DNA of 64,000 nucleotides from Haemophilus sp. C1 (GTDB taxonomy: Bacteria > Pseudomonadota > Gammaproteobacteria > Enterobacterales > Pasteurellaceae), in assembly GCF_001276515.1 (NCBI RefSeq), contig NZ_LDVZ01000006.1:37450-101449 (forward strand), read 5' to 3'. This document shows positions 39,556-48,260 of this stretch, piece after piece (positions within the stretch are counted from its first letter, which is position 1; each line of letters starts with the position of its first letter). The notes under the pieces are model-generated. The model did not search any database and was not told the origin of the DNA. It was given only the letters and a program-made list of their open reading frames with translations. The position numbers were made by a program, and so were the translations under genes.

Positions 39556-40001
39556 TGAAGAAGGTCAGTTTTTTACAATTTTTATTTAGAATTGGTGATG
39601 ACTATTTAATGTTTTTTCGAAATTTAACACCCGCTGTGTTGTTTTTATCACTCGCGTTATTTATGTATTCTGAGCTGAATTGGGCACATTGGGCGTGGAG
39701 TAATGTGCTAGTGCTGTTTTTAAGTTTGGCTTCAGGATTTATTGCACTCAGCGTCATGGCAATAAATACTGTTGCTTTTGTACGCGAGATGCTGAAAACC
39801 TTAAGAACACTAAGCGGAGAGAGTGAACTTGATGAAAATATTGGTACGCTCGCATTATTTAAAATGCTCTGGGTGGAGAGCGACAGTAAACAACTAATCT
39901 TTTTTGCGGTAGTCAATATTGTTGCAGTATTTATGGTGTTAGCTTACGGCACCAAATATGCCTTGAATTTTTATAGCTCAATTTCAACATTAAATGATTA
40001 G
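39555..40001 (+). CDS. Small membrane protein of unknown function
   Basis: The 148-residue protein has three predicted transmembrane segments (about residues 22-38, 48-72 and 118-138) and a charged cytoplasmic or periplasmic loop (LRTLSGESELDENIG). It overlaps the upstream lipoprotein gene by one base and is followed after nine bases by a phosphatase gene, so it is part of the same run. I do not recognise the family. Confidence 0.7.
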   Translation: MKKVSFLQFLFRIGDDYLMFFRNLTPAVLFLSLALFMYSELNWAHWAWSNVLVLFLSLASGFIALSVMAINTVAFVREMLKTLRTLSGESELDENIGTLALFKMLWVESDSKQLIFFAVVNIVAVFMVLAYGTKYALNFYSSISTLND

Positions 40002-40010
40002 GTCTCGAAT

Positions 40011-41276
40011 ATGAAAAAAATAACCCTAAAATTCACCGCACTTTTGCTTAGCTCAGCTTTAGCAAGTAGCGTGTTGGCAACAGAAAATAGCCAAAATTCT
40101 TCAAGTTCTGATTATGAATTAGAGAAAGTATTTATTTTCAGCCGACACGGATTGCGTTCACCAGTGGAAAAAGATCCGCAAGAAATGGCGAAATATTCCC
40201 CTTATAAATGGGCAAAATGGAATGTACCATCTGGCTATCTCACTGCAAAAGGGACGGTGCTAGAAACCTATTTCGGACAGTATTTAGGTCAGTGGCTTTC
40301 GGATAAAGGGTTATTAACAACAGAACGTTGTGCATCAGGCGAAGGCATTTTCGCTTATGCGAATGGTGTGCAACGCACCATTGCAACAGGTCAGGCGATT
40401 GTTTCTGGTGCATTTGCGGGCTGTAATGTACAACTGCAACATCATGGTAAAATTGGTTCAGAAAAAGATCCGATTTTTAATACACAGGCGCATAATCCAA
40501 GTAAAGCCTTGATTGAATCTGCAAAAAATAACGTTGATTTAACCGCTTTACAGCAAAAATTAGCACCAAATTATGCGCTATTAAGTGAAATCATCGATTA
40601 CAAAAACTCACCAAACTGTTTGCAAAAAGGCGAGTGTGATTTAGGTGGAAAAGTCGGTGAATACAGTATTAAAGACGGCAAGTCAGTCAAAATTACTGGC
40701 TCTATCAGCACTGGAAAGAAAATTGTCAGTGCATTATTACTTGCGCATTATGTGGGCAAGCCTGATTCTGAAATCGCAAACGGCCGCGTGGATAGCCAAG
40801 AAAAATGGCGTGCAATTAACGAAATTAAAAACGAATATTACCGCACGTTATTTAAAAACAATGAAGCGTTAGCACAAAATGCCTCATATCCGTTGTTAGC
40901 ATTTATTCAGCAACAGCTAAATAGTGAAAACAAAATTAACTTATTGGTTGGACACGATTCTAATATTGTTGCTCTGCTTGCAGCACTAGGTGTTGAACCT
41001 TATGAATTAGATGATTCATTGGAAAATATCCCAATCGGTGGCAAGTTGCTATTTGAAGTATGGAAGCATAAACCGAGCGGTAAGCTCAAATTTAAGTTGG
41101 ATTATGTGTATCAAACTACCGAACAGCTGATTAACATCACACCACTAAGTTTAGCGACACCTCCAAACCAAACAGCATTAACCCTTAAAGGCTGTAAGAA
41201 AGATGAAAATGGCTTTTGTGATTACGAGCGTTTCCAAGAGGTGTTGAGTGAGGGGATTGAGAACAGGAAGAAGTAG
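40011..41276 (+). CDS. Periplasmic histidine acid phosphatase (Agp/AppA-like)
   Basis: The 421-residue protein has a signal peptide (MKKITLKFTALLLSSALASSVLA). Its RHGLRSP near residues 46-52 is the RHGxRxP active-site signature of branch-2 histidine phosphatases, and the proton donor HD is in VGHDSNIVALLAALG. Four or more cysteines in the mature part suggest disulfides. Relatives cleave glucose-1-phosphate or phytate in the periplasm; scavenging of phosphate or sugars is the likely job. A uptake signal (ACCGCACTT) lies within the signal-peptide codons. Confidence 0.88.
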   Translation: MKKITLKFTALLLSSALASSVLATENSQNSSSSDYELEKVFIFSRHGLRSPVEKDPQEMAKYSPYKWAKWNVPSGYLTAKGTVLETYFGQYLGQWLSDKGLLTTERCASGEGIFAYANGVQRTIATGQAIVSGAFAGCNVQLQHHGKIGSEKDPIFNTQAHNPSKALIESAKNNVDLTALQQKLAPNYALLSEIIDYKNSPNCLQKGECDLGGKVGEYSIKDGKSVKITGSISTGKKIVSALLLAHYVGKPDSEIANGRVDSQEKWRAINEIKNEYYRTLFKNNEALAQNASYPLLAFIQQQLNSENKINLLVGHDSNIVALLAALGVEPYELDDSLENIPIGGKLLFEVWKHKPSGKLKFKLDYVYQTTEQLINITPLSLATPPNQTALTLKGCKKDENGFCDYERFQEVLSEGIENRKK

Positions 41277-41281
41277 CTTTC

Positions 41282-41647
41282 ATGCAACCCTATGAAAAAT
41301 ATTTAAAAGAGAATTCGCAGAAATTGCGAGTGGATCAAACGGATGCGGAAAGAAAATTATGGCGACGTATCAATCGAGATCAATTATTAGGATTTCGATT
41401 TAATCGACAAAAGCCACTTTTAAGTTATATCGTTGATTTTTATTGTGCGAAAGCAAGGCTGATTATTGAGTTAGATGGTAGTCAGCACTATGAACCTGAT
41501 TATCAGGAAAAAGATGCATTGCGAGATGCAGAATTAAATTCACTTGGTTTCACGGTGATGCGGTTTAGCAATGATGAAGTAATGCGTGAAATTGAAAGTG
41601 TAGTAAAGCAGATTTATTTGTTTTTAGAGAATGTGAGGGCTGATTGA
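41282..41647 (+). CDS. DUF559-family endonuclease-like protein
   Basis: The 121-residue cytosolic protein of the DUF559/Vsr-like superfamily shows the expected pattern FRFNRQKPLLSYIVDFYC followed by IIELDGSQHYEPDYQEKDALRDAELNSLGFTVMRFSNDEV. The conserved Asp and Glu-x-Asp-Gly residues form a restriction-endonuclease-like site in this fold. It starts six bases after the phosphatase stop. The biological substrate is unknown; family members often sit near mobile or repair genes. Confidence 0.82.
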   Translation: MQPYEKYLKENSQKLRVDQTDAERKLWRRINRDQLLGFRFNRQKPLLSYIVDFYCAKARLIIELDGSQHYEPDYQEKDALRDAELNSLGFTVMRFSNDEVMREIESVVKQIYLFLENVRAD

Positions 41648-41663
41648 GTATGAGGTTGGATTA

Positions 41664-41869
41664 ACTTCTGCCAAATCTCCCCTACCCCTCTTTGCTAAAG
41701 AGGGGAATTCTTGAGTTAATTGATAGTAACTGACTTATTTACATTTTAATTTCAATAGAAATTAAATTATCTGCTTTCAAAAAACGTTAAAGTAGAACAT
41801 AAATATTTAACTCTCCAAAGAACCAATCCCCTCTTTAGCAAAGAGGGGGAGGGGAGATTTGGCAGAAGT
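41664..41869. repeat. MITE-like inverted-repeat element, copy B
   Basis: ACTTCTGCCAAATCTCCCCT begins the left arm (41664), which includes CCCCTCTTTGCTAAAGAGGGG. The right arm (41828-41869) mirrors it and ends GGGGAGATTTGGCAGAAGT. The arms match those at 34775-34941, but the spacer of about 120 bases is different. There is no ORF. It lies between a DUF559 gene and an OsmC-like gene, in the region that separates glyQ from glyS. Confidence 0.85.
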
Positions 41870-41944
41870 GAAAACGAAGAAAATAATCAAATAAGACATG
41901 AATTTCTTAATTTACATACGCTATAAGAGATAACGGAAAATATA

Positions 41945-42415
41945 ATGAAGCAACATATTTATCAAACTACCGTAGAGTGGGTTGGAAATTTAGGGCGGGG
42001 AACTTCTTCTTATACTGCGTATGAGCGGGATTTTATTGCTTCGGCATTGAATAAACCCAATATTTTAGGTTCTGCTGATCCAGCTTTTCGTGGTGATAAA
42101 ACACGTTGGAACCCAGAAGATATGTTATTAGCCTCCATTTCTGCCTGTCATAAATTATGGTATTTACATTTTTGTGCCGTTAATAACATTATTGTGCAAG
42201 AATACCGTGATGAAGCAATAGCGATTATGGATGAAGGCAGTTCAGAGCATGCAGGGCGCTTTATTTCGGCAACATTAAAACCTCGTGTGAGAATTTCAAG
42301 CGAGTCGGATGCCGTTAAGGCATTGGCATTACATGAAAATGCGCATCAGGCATGTTTTATCGCAAACTCACTTAATTTCCCTGTGAAATGTGAAGCACTG
42401 ATTGAAAAAGATTAA
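41945..42415 (+). CDS. OsmC/Ohr-family peroxide-related protein
   Basis: The 156-residue cytosolic protein has the OsmC fold signatures: GNLGRGTSSYTAYER, NPEDMLLASISACHKLWYLHFC with one conserved cysteine, and ENAHQACFIANSLNFPV with the second. The two cysteines form the peroxidatic pair in OsmC/Ohr proteins that reduce organic hydroperoxides. The ACHKLW variant fits the YhfA/OsmC-like subgroup. The start at 41945 follows ACGGAA. It lies directly before glyS. Confidence 0.87.
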   Translation: MKQHIYQTTVEWVGNLGRGTSSYTAYERDFIASALNKPNILGSADPAFRGDKTRWNPEDMLLASISACHKLWYLHFCAVNNIIVQEYRDEAIAIMDEGSSEHAGRFISATLKPRVRISSESDAVKALALHENAHQACFIANSLNFPVKCEALIEKD

Positions 42416-42462
42416 ATTAAAATAAAACGGTGCGCAAGTTGCACCTTACCAGAGAAAACAAA

Positions 42463-44529
42463 ATGACAACCCAAAACTTCCTAGTAGAAATCGGCACAGA
42501 AGAGCTGCCACCAAAAGCTCTCAAAATATTAGCGACCTCTTTTGCGGATAACGTTGAGGCGGAATTGAACCAAGCAGGTTTAACTTTCGACAAAATCGAA
42601 TGGTTTGCGGCGCCGCGTCGTTTGGCGGTAAAAGTGTTGAACTTAGCCACGCAACAGCCAAGCAAAGAAATCGAAAAACGCGGGCCAGCAGTGTCTGCAG
42701 CCTTTGATGCGGAAGGCAAACCAACTAAAGCGGCAGAAGGCTGGGCGCGTGGTTGTGGGATTACCGTTGAGCAAGCAGAACGCATTGCAACTGATAAAGG
42801 TGAATGGTTAGTTCATCGTGCGAAAATTGAAGGTCAGCCGACCAAAAACTTACTTAACGACATTGTGGCAAATGCCTTAGCAAAATTGCCAATTCCAAAA
42901 CCAATGCGTTGGGCTGACAAAACCGTGCAGTTTATCCGCCCGGTTCATACTGTGACTATGTTGTTAGGTGATGAGTTAATCGAAGGCGAAATTTTAGGTG
43001 TGGCAAGTGCACGCACTATTCGCGGTCACCGTTTCTTAGGTGAGAAAGAATTTGAAATTCAACATGCAGACCAATATCCGCAATTATTGCGTGAAAAAGG
43101 TTCTGTAGTAGCGGACTTCAATGAGCGTAAAGCAGAAATTTTGGCAAAATCTCAAGCAAAAGCAACCGCACTTGGTGGCGTGGCTGACATTGAAGAAAGC
43201 TTGCTTGAAGAAGTGACCTCGTTGGTGGAATATCCAAATGTATTAGCGGCGAAATTCGAAGAGCGCTTCTTAGCCGTGCCTGCGGAAGCCTTAGTTTACA
43301 CTATGAAAGGCGACCAAAAATATTTCCCGATTTATGACAAAGACGGCAAATTATTACCGCACTTTATTTTTGTATCGAACATCAATCCAGAAGATCCAAC
43401 CGCGATTATCGAAGGGAACGAAAAAGTGGTTCGCCCTCGTTTAACCGATGCGGAATTCTTCTTCAAAACCGACTTAAAACAAAAACTGGTTGATCGTTTA
43501 CCTCGTTTAGAAACCGTATTGTTCCAACAACAATTGGGTACATTGAAAGATAAAACAGACCGCATTGAGCAACTTGCAGGCGAAATTGCAAAACAAATCG
43601 GTGCAGACGAAGCGAAAGCAAAACGTGCTGGCTTACTGTCAAAATGTGACTTGATGACCAACATGGTGTTTGAATTCACTGATACACAAGGCGTAATGGG
43701 GATGCACTATGCTCGTCATGATGGTGAAGACGAAGAAGTGGCAGTGGCATTAAACGAACAATATATGCCACGCTTTGCGGGGGATGAATTACCTAAATCT
43801 TTGGTGGCAAGTGCGGTTGCTTTAGCGGATAAATTTGACACCTTAACGGGTATCTTCGGCATCGGCCAAGCACCTAAAGGTAGTGCAGACCCATTTGCAT
43901 TGCGTCGTGCGGCATTAGGTGCGTTACGTATTATCGTAGAGAAAAACTTACCGCTTGATTTAGAAGATTTAGTGAAAAAATCAGCCGCGCTTTTCGGTGA
44001 TAAACTCACGAATCAAAACGTGGTTGCTAATGTGGTGGACTTCATGCTTGGTCGTTTCCGTGCATGGTATCAAGATGAAGGCATTGCAGTGGATGTGATT
44101 CAAGCGGTATTGGCGCGTCGTCCAACTCGCCCTGCTGATTTTGATGCGCGCGTGCGTGCGGTTTCACACTTCCGTACTTTAGATTCAGCGGAAGCGTTAG
44201 CAGCAGCAAACAAACGTGTAAGCAACATCTTAGCAAAAGCGGATGCTGCAATTGGTGAGATCAATTTGACCGCTTGCGTAGAGCCAGCAGAAAAAGCCCT
44301 TGCTGAAGCGGTACTCGCATTACGCACTGAAGTACAACCACTTATCGCACAAGGCGATTACACGGCAGTACTAGATAAATTAGCGAACTTACGCGCGCCG
44401 GTAGACAGTTTCTTTGATAACGTGATGGTAAATGCTGAAGAACCAGCATTACGCCAAAACCGCTTAGCGATTTTAAATACGTTACAAGGGTTATTCTTAC
44501 AAGTAGCTGATATTTCAGTGCTTCAATAA
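42463..44529 (+). CDS. glyS: Glycyl-tRNA synthetase beta subunit
   Basis: The 688-residue beta chain of GlyRS provides tRNA recognition. I chose the ATG at 42463 ([20 protein letters not shown]), the family start, preceded by AGAGAA. It contains HD-like [20 protein letters not shown] and a C-terminal DALR-type region ([23 protein letters not shown]). It is separated from glyQ by six genes, although in E. coli the two are adjacent. A hairpin terminator follows. Confidence 0.97.
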   Translation: MTTQNFLVEIGTEELPPKALKILATSFADNVEAELNQAGLTFDKIEWFAAPRRLAVKVLNLATQQPSKEIEKRGPAVSAAFDAEGKPTKAAEGWARGCGITVEQAERIATDKGEWLVHRAKIEGQPTKNLLNDIVANALAKLPIPKPMRWADKTVQFIRPVHTVTMLLGDELIEGEILGVASARTIRGHRFLGEKEFEIQHADQYPQLLREKGSVVADFNERKAEILAKSQAKATALGGVADIEESLLEEVTSLVEYPNVLAAKFEERFLAVPAEALVYTMKGDQKYFPIYDKDGKLLPHFIFVSNINPEDPTAIIEGNEKVVRPRLTDAEFFFKTDLKQKLVDRLPRLETVLFQQQLGTLKDKTDRIEQLAGEIAKQIGADEAKAKRAGLLSKCDLMTNMVFEFTDTQGVMGMHYARHDGEDEEVAVALNEQYMPRFAGDELPKSLVASAVALADKFDTLTGIFGIGQAPKGSADPFALRRAALGALRIIVEKNLPLDLEDLVKKSAALFGDKLTNQNVVANVVDFMLGRFRAWYQDEGIAVDVIQAVLARRPTRPADFDARVRAVSHFRTLDSAEALAAANKRVSNILAKADAAIGEINLTACVEPAEKALAEAVLALRTEVQPLIAQGDYTAVLDKLANLRAPVDSFFDNVMVNAEEPALRQNRLAILNTLQGLFLQVADISVLQ

Positions 44530-44537
44530 TGTAAAAA

Positions 44538-44566
44538 GGAATGATTGATTTTTCATCAATCATCCC
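44538..44566 (+). terminator. Hairpin terminator after glyS
   Basis: ATGATTGAT and ATCAATCAT form a 9-bp stem around TTTTC, extended by GG/CC pairs. The T-run after it is weak. Confidence 0.6.
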
Positions 44567-44614
44567 TTCTATTATAGACTTCAAGTGATTATTTCTCTAT
44601 AATCACCGCACTTT

Positions 44615-44691
44615 CCCCCCTTAGCTCAGTCGGTTAGAGCAGGCGACTCATAATCGCTTGGTCGCTGGTTCAAGTCCGGCAGGGGGGACCA
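44615..44691 (+). tRNA. tRNA with CAT anticodon, probably tRNA-Ile2 (lysidine)
   Basis: Full cloverleaf: acceptor CCCCCCT with AGGGGGG, D arm GCTCAGTCGGTTAGAGC, anticodon arm GCGACTCATAATCGC, T arm GCTGGTTCAAGTCCGGC, and an encoded CCA end. The anticodon is CAT. The body (GCGACTCATAATCGCTTGGT) is nearly identical to E. coli ileX rather than to elongator metT or initiator tRNA. In Ile2 the C34 is modified to lysidine to read AUA. A program reading the anticodon alone would call it Met. Confidence 0.93.
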
Positions 44692-44926
44692 TTTTCTCTT
44701 TCCTATACCCTTTAAATTTCCTCAGATTAATTTCTTTTATTAATATTTATTACTTTAATTTTCAAATCCTATTTCTTTGAATAACTCTCATTAGAAATAA
44801 TCAGTAACGATTTCTAGAAAATGGTGTGTTAACTAAAAGCATTATTTCTGATAGACCTAATACCGACATAACATGAAAAATCTATAGAATCTCTCTTGAT
44901 ATTACCTTCATAATGGTGTTAAATCA

Positions 44927-44941
44927 CTCACATATTGTGAG
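44927..44941. promoter_or_regulatory. Palindrome upstream of yafJ, possible operator
   Basis: CTCACATATTGTGAG is a perfect 6-3-6 dyad ending 19 bases before the yafJ start. The rest of the 270-base gap after the tRNA shows nothing else I can support. Confidence 0.4.
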
Positions 44942-44960
44942 GTTATATCTTATTTAAATT

Positions 44961-45785
44961 ATGTGTCAATTACTCGGAATGAATTGTAATACGCCGACGG
45001 ATATCGTCTTTTCTTTTGAAGGTTTTCGTCGTCGTGCTGGTTTAACTGATTGTCATTCAGATGGCTTTGGAATCGCTTTTTTTGAAGGGCGTGGAGTGCG
45101 TATTTTTCGCGATAATCAAGCTGCTAGCCTTTCCCCCATCGCTGATTGTGTGAAGCAATATAAAATCAAGTCTTTGAATGTTATTGCGCATATTCGTAAG
45201 GCGACTCAGGGGGAAGTGAATATTGAAAATACTCATCCGTTTATTCGTGAAATCTGGGGGCAAAACTGGGTTTTTGCGCATAATGGTAATTTGAAAAACT
45301 TACCAGACATGACAGAACATTTTTTGCAGCCAATAGGTTCTACAGATTCTGAAGCTGCTTTTTGTTATATGGCGGAATATCTTAAAAATACTTTTCGTAA
45401 AAAACCGAGTGAAATGGAAATTTTTGAGGCTATTCAAAAAGTAACAAAAGAGCTTGCTCAACACGGAACATTCAATTTTATTCTCTCTAATGGCGAATGG
45501 ATGATAGCCCATTGTTCAACGAATTTACATTATGTCATGCGACAAGCGCCTTTTGGTAAAGCGCACAGAATTGATGATGATGGAGTCATTGATTTTAGTG
45601 ATTATGCAAAGGAAGGCGATAAAGTGAATATCATTACAACCTTTCCATTAACCAAAGATGAAAATTGGACAAAAATGGAAAATGGTGGATTTGTATTTTT
45701 TAAGAACGGGGACAAAATTGCTGAAGTGGTAGGTACTCCGAAAGAAGCGATTGATGATGGTACCTTAGGTAATCAAGTAGCTTAA
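44961..45785 (+). CDS. yafJ: Class II glutamine amidotransferase, YafJ-like
   Basis: The 274-residue protein begins MCQLLGMNCNTPTDIVFSFEGF, with Cys2 as the Ntn nucleophile after removal of Met1. HIRKATQGEVNIENTHPF and FAHNGNLKN match the glutaminase site of GATase_6 and GATase_2 enzymes. There is no synthetase domain, so it is a stand-alone glutaminase-type protein; E. coli YafJ has no firmly established role. A paired-uptake-signal terminator separates it from tonB. Confidence 0.9.
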   Translation: MCQLLGMNCNTPTDIVFSFEGFRRRAGLTDCHSDGFGIAFFEGRGVRIFRDNQAASLSPIADCVKQYKIKSLNVIAHIRKATQGEVNIENTHPFIREIWGQNWVFAHNGNLKNLPDMTEHFLQPIGSTDSEAAFCYMAEYLKNTFRKKPSEMEIFEAIQKVTKELAQHGTFNFILSNGEWMIAHCSTNLHYVMRQAPFGKAHRIDDDGVIDFSDYAKEGDKVNIITTFPLTKDENWTKMENGGFVFFKNGDKIAEVVGTPKEAIDDGTLGNQVA

Positions 45786-45801
45786 TTAAATCTAGCCAAA
45801 G

Positions 45802-45842
45802 AAAAGTGCGGTTAAACTCAAAGAGAATTAACCGCACTTTTT
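45802..45842. terminator. Paired-uptake-signal terminator between yafJ and tonB
   Basis: AAAAGTGCGGTTAA (45802-45815) and TTAACCGCACTTTT (from 45828) form a 14-bp stem, with a T-run on the plus side, serving the convergent genes. Confidence 0.85.
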
Positions 45843-46616
45843 TTATTGAAGTGTGAAACTAATTGGCACATTTAACCCTGAAGGGAATCCTGAAGGTCTT
45901 GCACCGACAGGTCTTGCGCTGTTAACTGCTTCTAATGCTGCATTATCTAGGCTTTCATCACCTGATGATTGAGTAACGCGAGCACCACTTAGTGAGCCAT
46001 CAGGACCTACATTGAAGGATACGCTGACTTTACCTTGCTTACGCATCATTTTTGCGCGTGTAGGATAACGTTTATGACGTTCAATTTCACGACGAATTGC
46101 GGAGCGATAGGCTGCCATTTCGCTTGTGTCTGTTCCACTACCAGCTACTTGTGCATTGCTATTGGTGGCGCCAGTTGTGGTCGCTTTAGCATTCACGTTC
46201 GCACTTGAATCAATATTTTTATCACCTTTTGGTAGATCTTTATTGATTGGTTTTTCCTGTGGTTTAACGTCTTTTTTCGGTTTATCCTTTGGCTTTTCTT
46301 TAGGTTTTTCTTTTGGTTTTGGCTTTTCTTTTTCCGGTTCTTTGATTTTTTGTGGTTCAGGTTTTACCGTTGGATCTTCCACAACCTCTTGTTTTTCTGG
46401 TTCTGGCTCTTTTTGTACATTTTCTGGCTCAGGTGCTGGTTCTTCCATCACCATGCCTTGCACCATTTCCATGGAAATACTTGTGGATATGTCGCCTGGT
46501 GCGCTATTGGCGCTATCACTAGGCTTATTCCAACTCCATAAGATTAACCCTACAACAATGCTGTGCACGATCAAAGAAATAAGCAAACCTAATAGCGAAC
46601 GTTTTGTTTGCTGCAT
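45843..46616 (-). CDS. tonB: TonB energy-transducing protein
   Basis: The 257-residue inner-membrane protein spans the periplasm and transmits proton-motive force to outer-membrane receptors. It has an N-terminal signal anchor (SLLGLLISLIVHSIVVGLILW), with the SHxxxH-type element reduced to one histidine. A long Pro/Glu/Lys spacer (residues about 60-150) precedes the C-terminal TonB domain with RYPTRAKMMRKQGKVSVSF. It is the last gene of exbB-exbD-tonB. It would power the BtuB-like receptor in this window and haem or transferrin receptors elsewhere. Confidence 0.95.
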   Translation of the reverse strand: MQQTKRSLLGLLISLIVHSIVVGLILWSWNKPSDSANSAPGDISTSISMEMVQGMVMEEPAPEPENVQKEPEPEKQEVVEDPTVKPEPQKIKEPEKEKPKPKEKPKEKPKDKPKKDVKPQEKPINKDLPKGDKNIDSSANVNAKATTTGATNSNAQVAGSGTDTSEMAAYRSAIRREIERHKRYPTRAKMMRKQGKVSVSFNVGPDGSLSGARVTQSSGDESLDNAALEAVNSARPVGARPSGFPSGLNVPISFTLQ

Positions 46617-46625
46617 AATTATTCC

Positions 46626-47069
46626 TTAAGGCGTAGTTGGCACAGATTGAGCGGGTGCAGATTCTTGAGGATTTTTACCCGCACTTTTACCCTTATCTTT
46701 CATAGAAACAATAGCTACATTTTTGATCTCATTTTTAGAGAGCATATCTGTAATGGTAACAAAGTCTTGGAAAGAAGCTTCAGCATCAATTTTTAATGTG
46801 ACTTTTTGATCTTTATTCCATTGGGCAATTTCTGCTTCTAGGGCGTCTTGCGTAATAGGTCTATCATTGAAATAGAGTTGTTTATCCGCTGTTACAGTCA
46901 ATAATTTAGCAAGCTCATCAGCTTTAAATGCAACGGCTGTACTGGCTTTAGGTACGTTAACTTGAATTTTACCTTGAGAGATAAAAGACGCAGTGATAAG
47001 TACCACAGCAAGCAACACCAACATAATATCAATGAAAGGGATAATGTTGATTTCATCGAATTTTTTCAC
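46626..47069 (-). CDS. exbD: ExbD biopolymer transport protein
   Basis: The 147-residue inner-membrane protein has one transmembrane helix carrying the essential aspartate in [18 protein letters not shown], and a periplasmic domain. The C-terminal extension is rich in Pro/Ser/Lys ([19 protein letters not shown]). It forms the proton channel with ExbB and drives TonB. It lies four bases after exbB and nine before tonB. Confidence 0.95.
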   Translation of the reverse strand: MKKFDEINIIPFIDIMLVLLAVVLITASFISQGKIQVNVPKASTAVAFKADELAKLLTVTADKQLYFNDRPITQDALEAEIAQWNKDQKVTLKIDAEASFQDFVTITDMLSKNEIKNVAIVSMKDKGKSAGKNPQESAPAQSVPTTP

Positions 47070-47072
47070 GGA

Positions 47073-47525
47073 CTATTCCTTATCTTTTTGTTCGTTTAAT
47101 ACTTTCCATTTCAAACGATTAACTTCCACTTTACGACCTAAACCGTTATAAAACACCATAGATGGAATAGCCACAAGAATACCTAATGCAGTCGCTTTTA
47201 ATGCCAAAGATAAATGCATCATAATTACGCTTGGATCAATGTCGCCACCGCCATGACCGATTTGATAGAACGTTAATAAAATCCCGATAACCGTACCAAG
47301 CAAACCAACATAAGGAGCGTTGGCACCAACAGTAGAAATCACCGTCATATTACGGTTTAAATCAATATCTAATTCATGAATGGTGGAATAATGCGCCACG
47401 TTTACCTTTCTTAAGAAAAGATAACGTTCAATTACCATGGCTAGCATAATAATGCTCATCAGTAATAATAAACCGATGATAAAGTAGTCACTATACTGTT
47501 GTAAAAAATCAAAAAGCTGAATCAT
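47073..47525 (-). CDS. exbB: ExbB proton channel protein
   Basis: The 150-residue MotA/TolQ/ExbB-family inner-membrane protein has three transmembrane helices and the motif [26 protein letters not shown] chose the ATG at 47525 ([15 protein letters not shown]), preceded by AAGGA; an upstream in-frame ATG at 47588 overlaps the probable promoter and Fur-type site. It is the first gene of the exbB-exbD-tonB operon. Confidence 0.95.
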   Translation of the reverse strand: MIQLFDFLQQYSDYFIIGLLLLMSIIMLAMVIERYLFLRKVNVAHYSTIHELDIDLNRNMTVISTVGANAPYVGLLGTVIGILLTFYQIGHGGGDIDPSVIMMHLSLALKATALGILVAIPSMVFYNGLGRKVEVNRLKWKVLNEQKDKE

Positions 47526-47568
47526 TTTTTCTGTCCTTATTATTTGAGAAATATCTTGGGAATATAAT

Positions 47569-47583
47569 TGAGAATGAATTTCA
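47569..47583 (-). promoter_or_regulatory. Fur-box-like site upstream of exbB
   Basis: TGAGAATGAATTTCA resembles the 7-1-7 Fur dyad TGATAATnATTATCA with three mismatches, about 45 bases upstream of the exbB start. It fits iron repression of TonB genes. Confidence 0.5.
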
Positions 47584-47650
47584 ATCAAGAATAAATTCTA
47601 GCAAAGGCGGAATAATGCGTAAATATCGAACTAAAAAAATAATGAATTTT

Positions 47651-47679
47651 TACCGCACTTTATATAGAAAAGTGCGGTA
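47651..47679 (-). terminator. Paired-uptake-signal terminator after bcp
   Basis: TACCGCACTTT and AAAGTGCGGTA form an 11-bp stem between bcp and exbB on the minus strand. Confidence 0.8.
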
Positions 47680-47691
47680 ATTTTTGAAGGG

Positions 47692-48159
47692 TTATAGGGA
47701 ACGAAGATAATCAACGATAACTTGATGATGTTCTGTTGTTTTGAATTTATCAAATACGTGAATAATTTTTCCGTTTTCATCAATTAAAAAACTAATTCGG
47801 TGAATACCATCGTAAGTTTTCCCCATGAATTTTTTCTCACCCCATACGCCAAATTGTTCTGCAATTTTGTGATCAGGATCGGAAAGTAGTGTGAAATTAA
47901 GGGCTTTTTTCTCAATAAATTGAGCTAATTTTTTCGGTGTATCGGGGCTAATGCCAAGTACAACTAAACCTAATGCATCTAATTCTGATTTACTATCACG
48001 CAATCCGCATGCTTGCGTTGTGCAGCCTGGCGTAAGTGCTTTCGGGTAAAAATAGACTAATACTTTTTTACCGCGAAAATCATTTAAAGAAACGAGTTGT
48101 TCCTGCTGATTTAATAACGTAAAAATGGGTGCTTGGCTACCAACGGATAATGGATTCAT
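47692..48159 (-). CDS. bcp: Thiol peroxidase Bcp (peroxiredoxin Q)
   Basis: The 155-residue cytosolic peroxiredoxin reduces hydrogen and organic peroxides using thioredoxin. The peroxidatic cysteine is in FYPKALTPGCTTQACGLRD, with the second cysteine five residues later, the arrangement of the E. coli Bcp subclass. GGAG precedes the ATG at 48159. It is divergent from dapA across about 100 bases. Confidence 0.95.
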   Translation of the reverse strand: MNPLSVGSQAPIFTLLNQQEQLVSLNDFRGKKVLVYFYPKALTPGCTTQACGLRDSKSELDALGLVVLGISPDTPKKLAQFIEKKALNFTLLSDPDHKIAEQFGVWGEKKFMGKTYDGIHRISFLIDENGKIIHVFDKFKTTEHHQVIVDYLRSL

Positions 48160-48260
48160 AAAAAGCTCCTTTGATGAAAAAATATTTGCAAATTCAAGTC
48201 ATTTTAGCGACTATAACGAGCCATACCAAATAATAAAATTAAAAAACCAACGGAGGTTCT

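Noticed and set aside
44615..44691. Elongator or initiator tRNA-Met
   Set aside because: The sequence follows the Ile2 (ileX) pattern closely, and the first pair lacks the C-A mismatch of initiator tRNA.
46126..46629. Plus-strand ORF antisense to tonB
   Set aside because: Open only because the Pro/Lys/Glu-rich tonB spacer gives few stops on the opposite strand.
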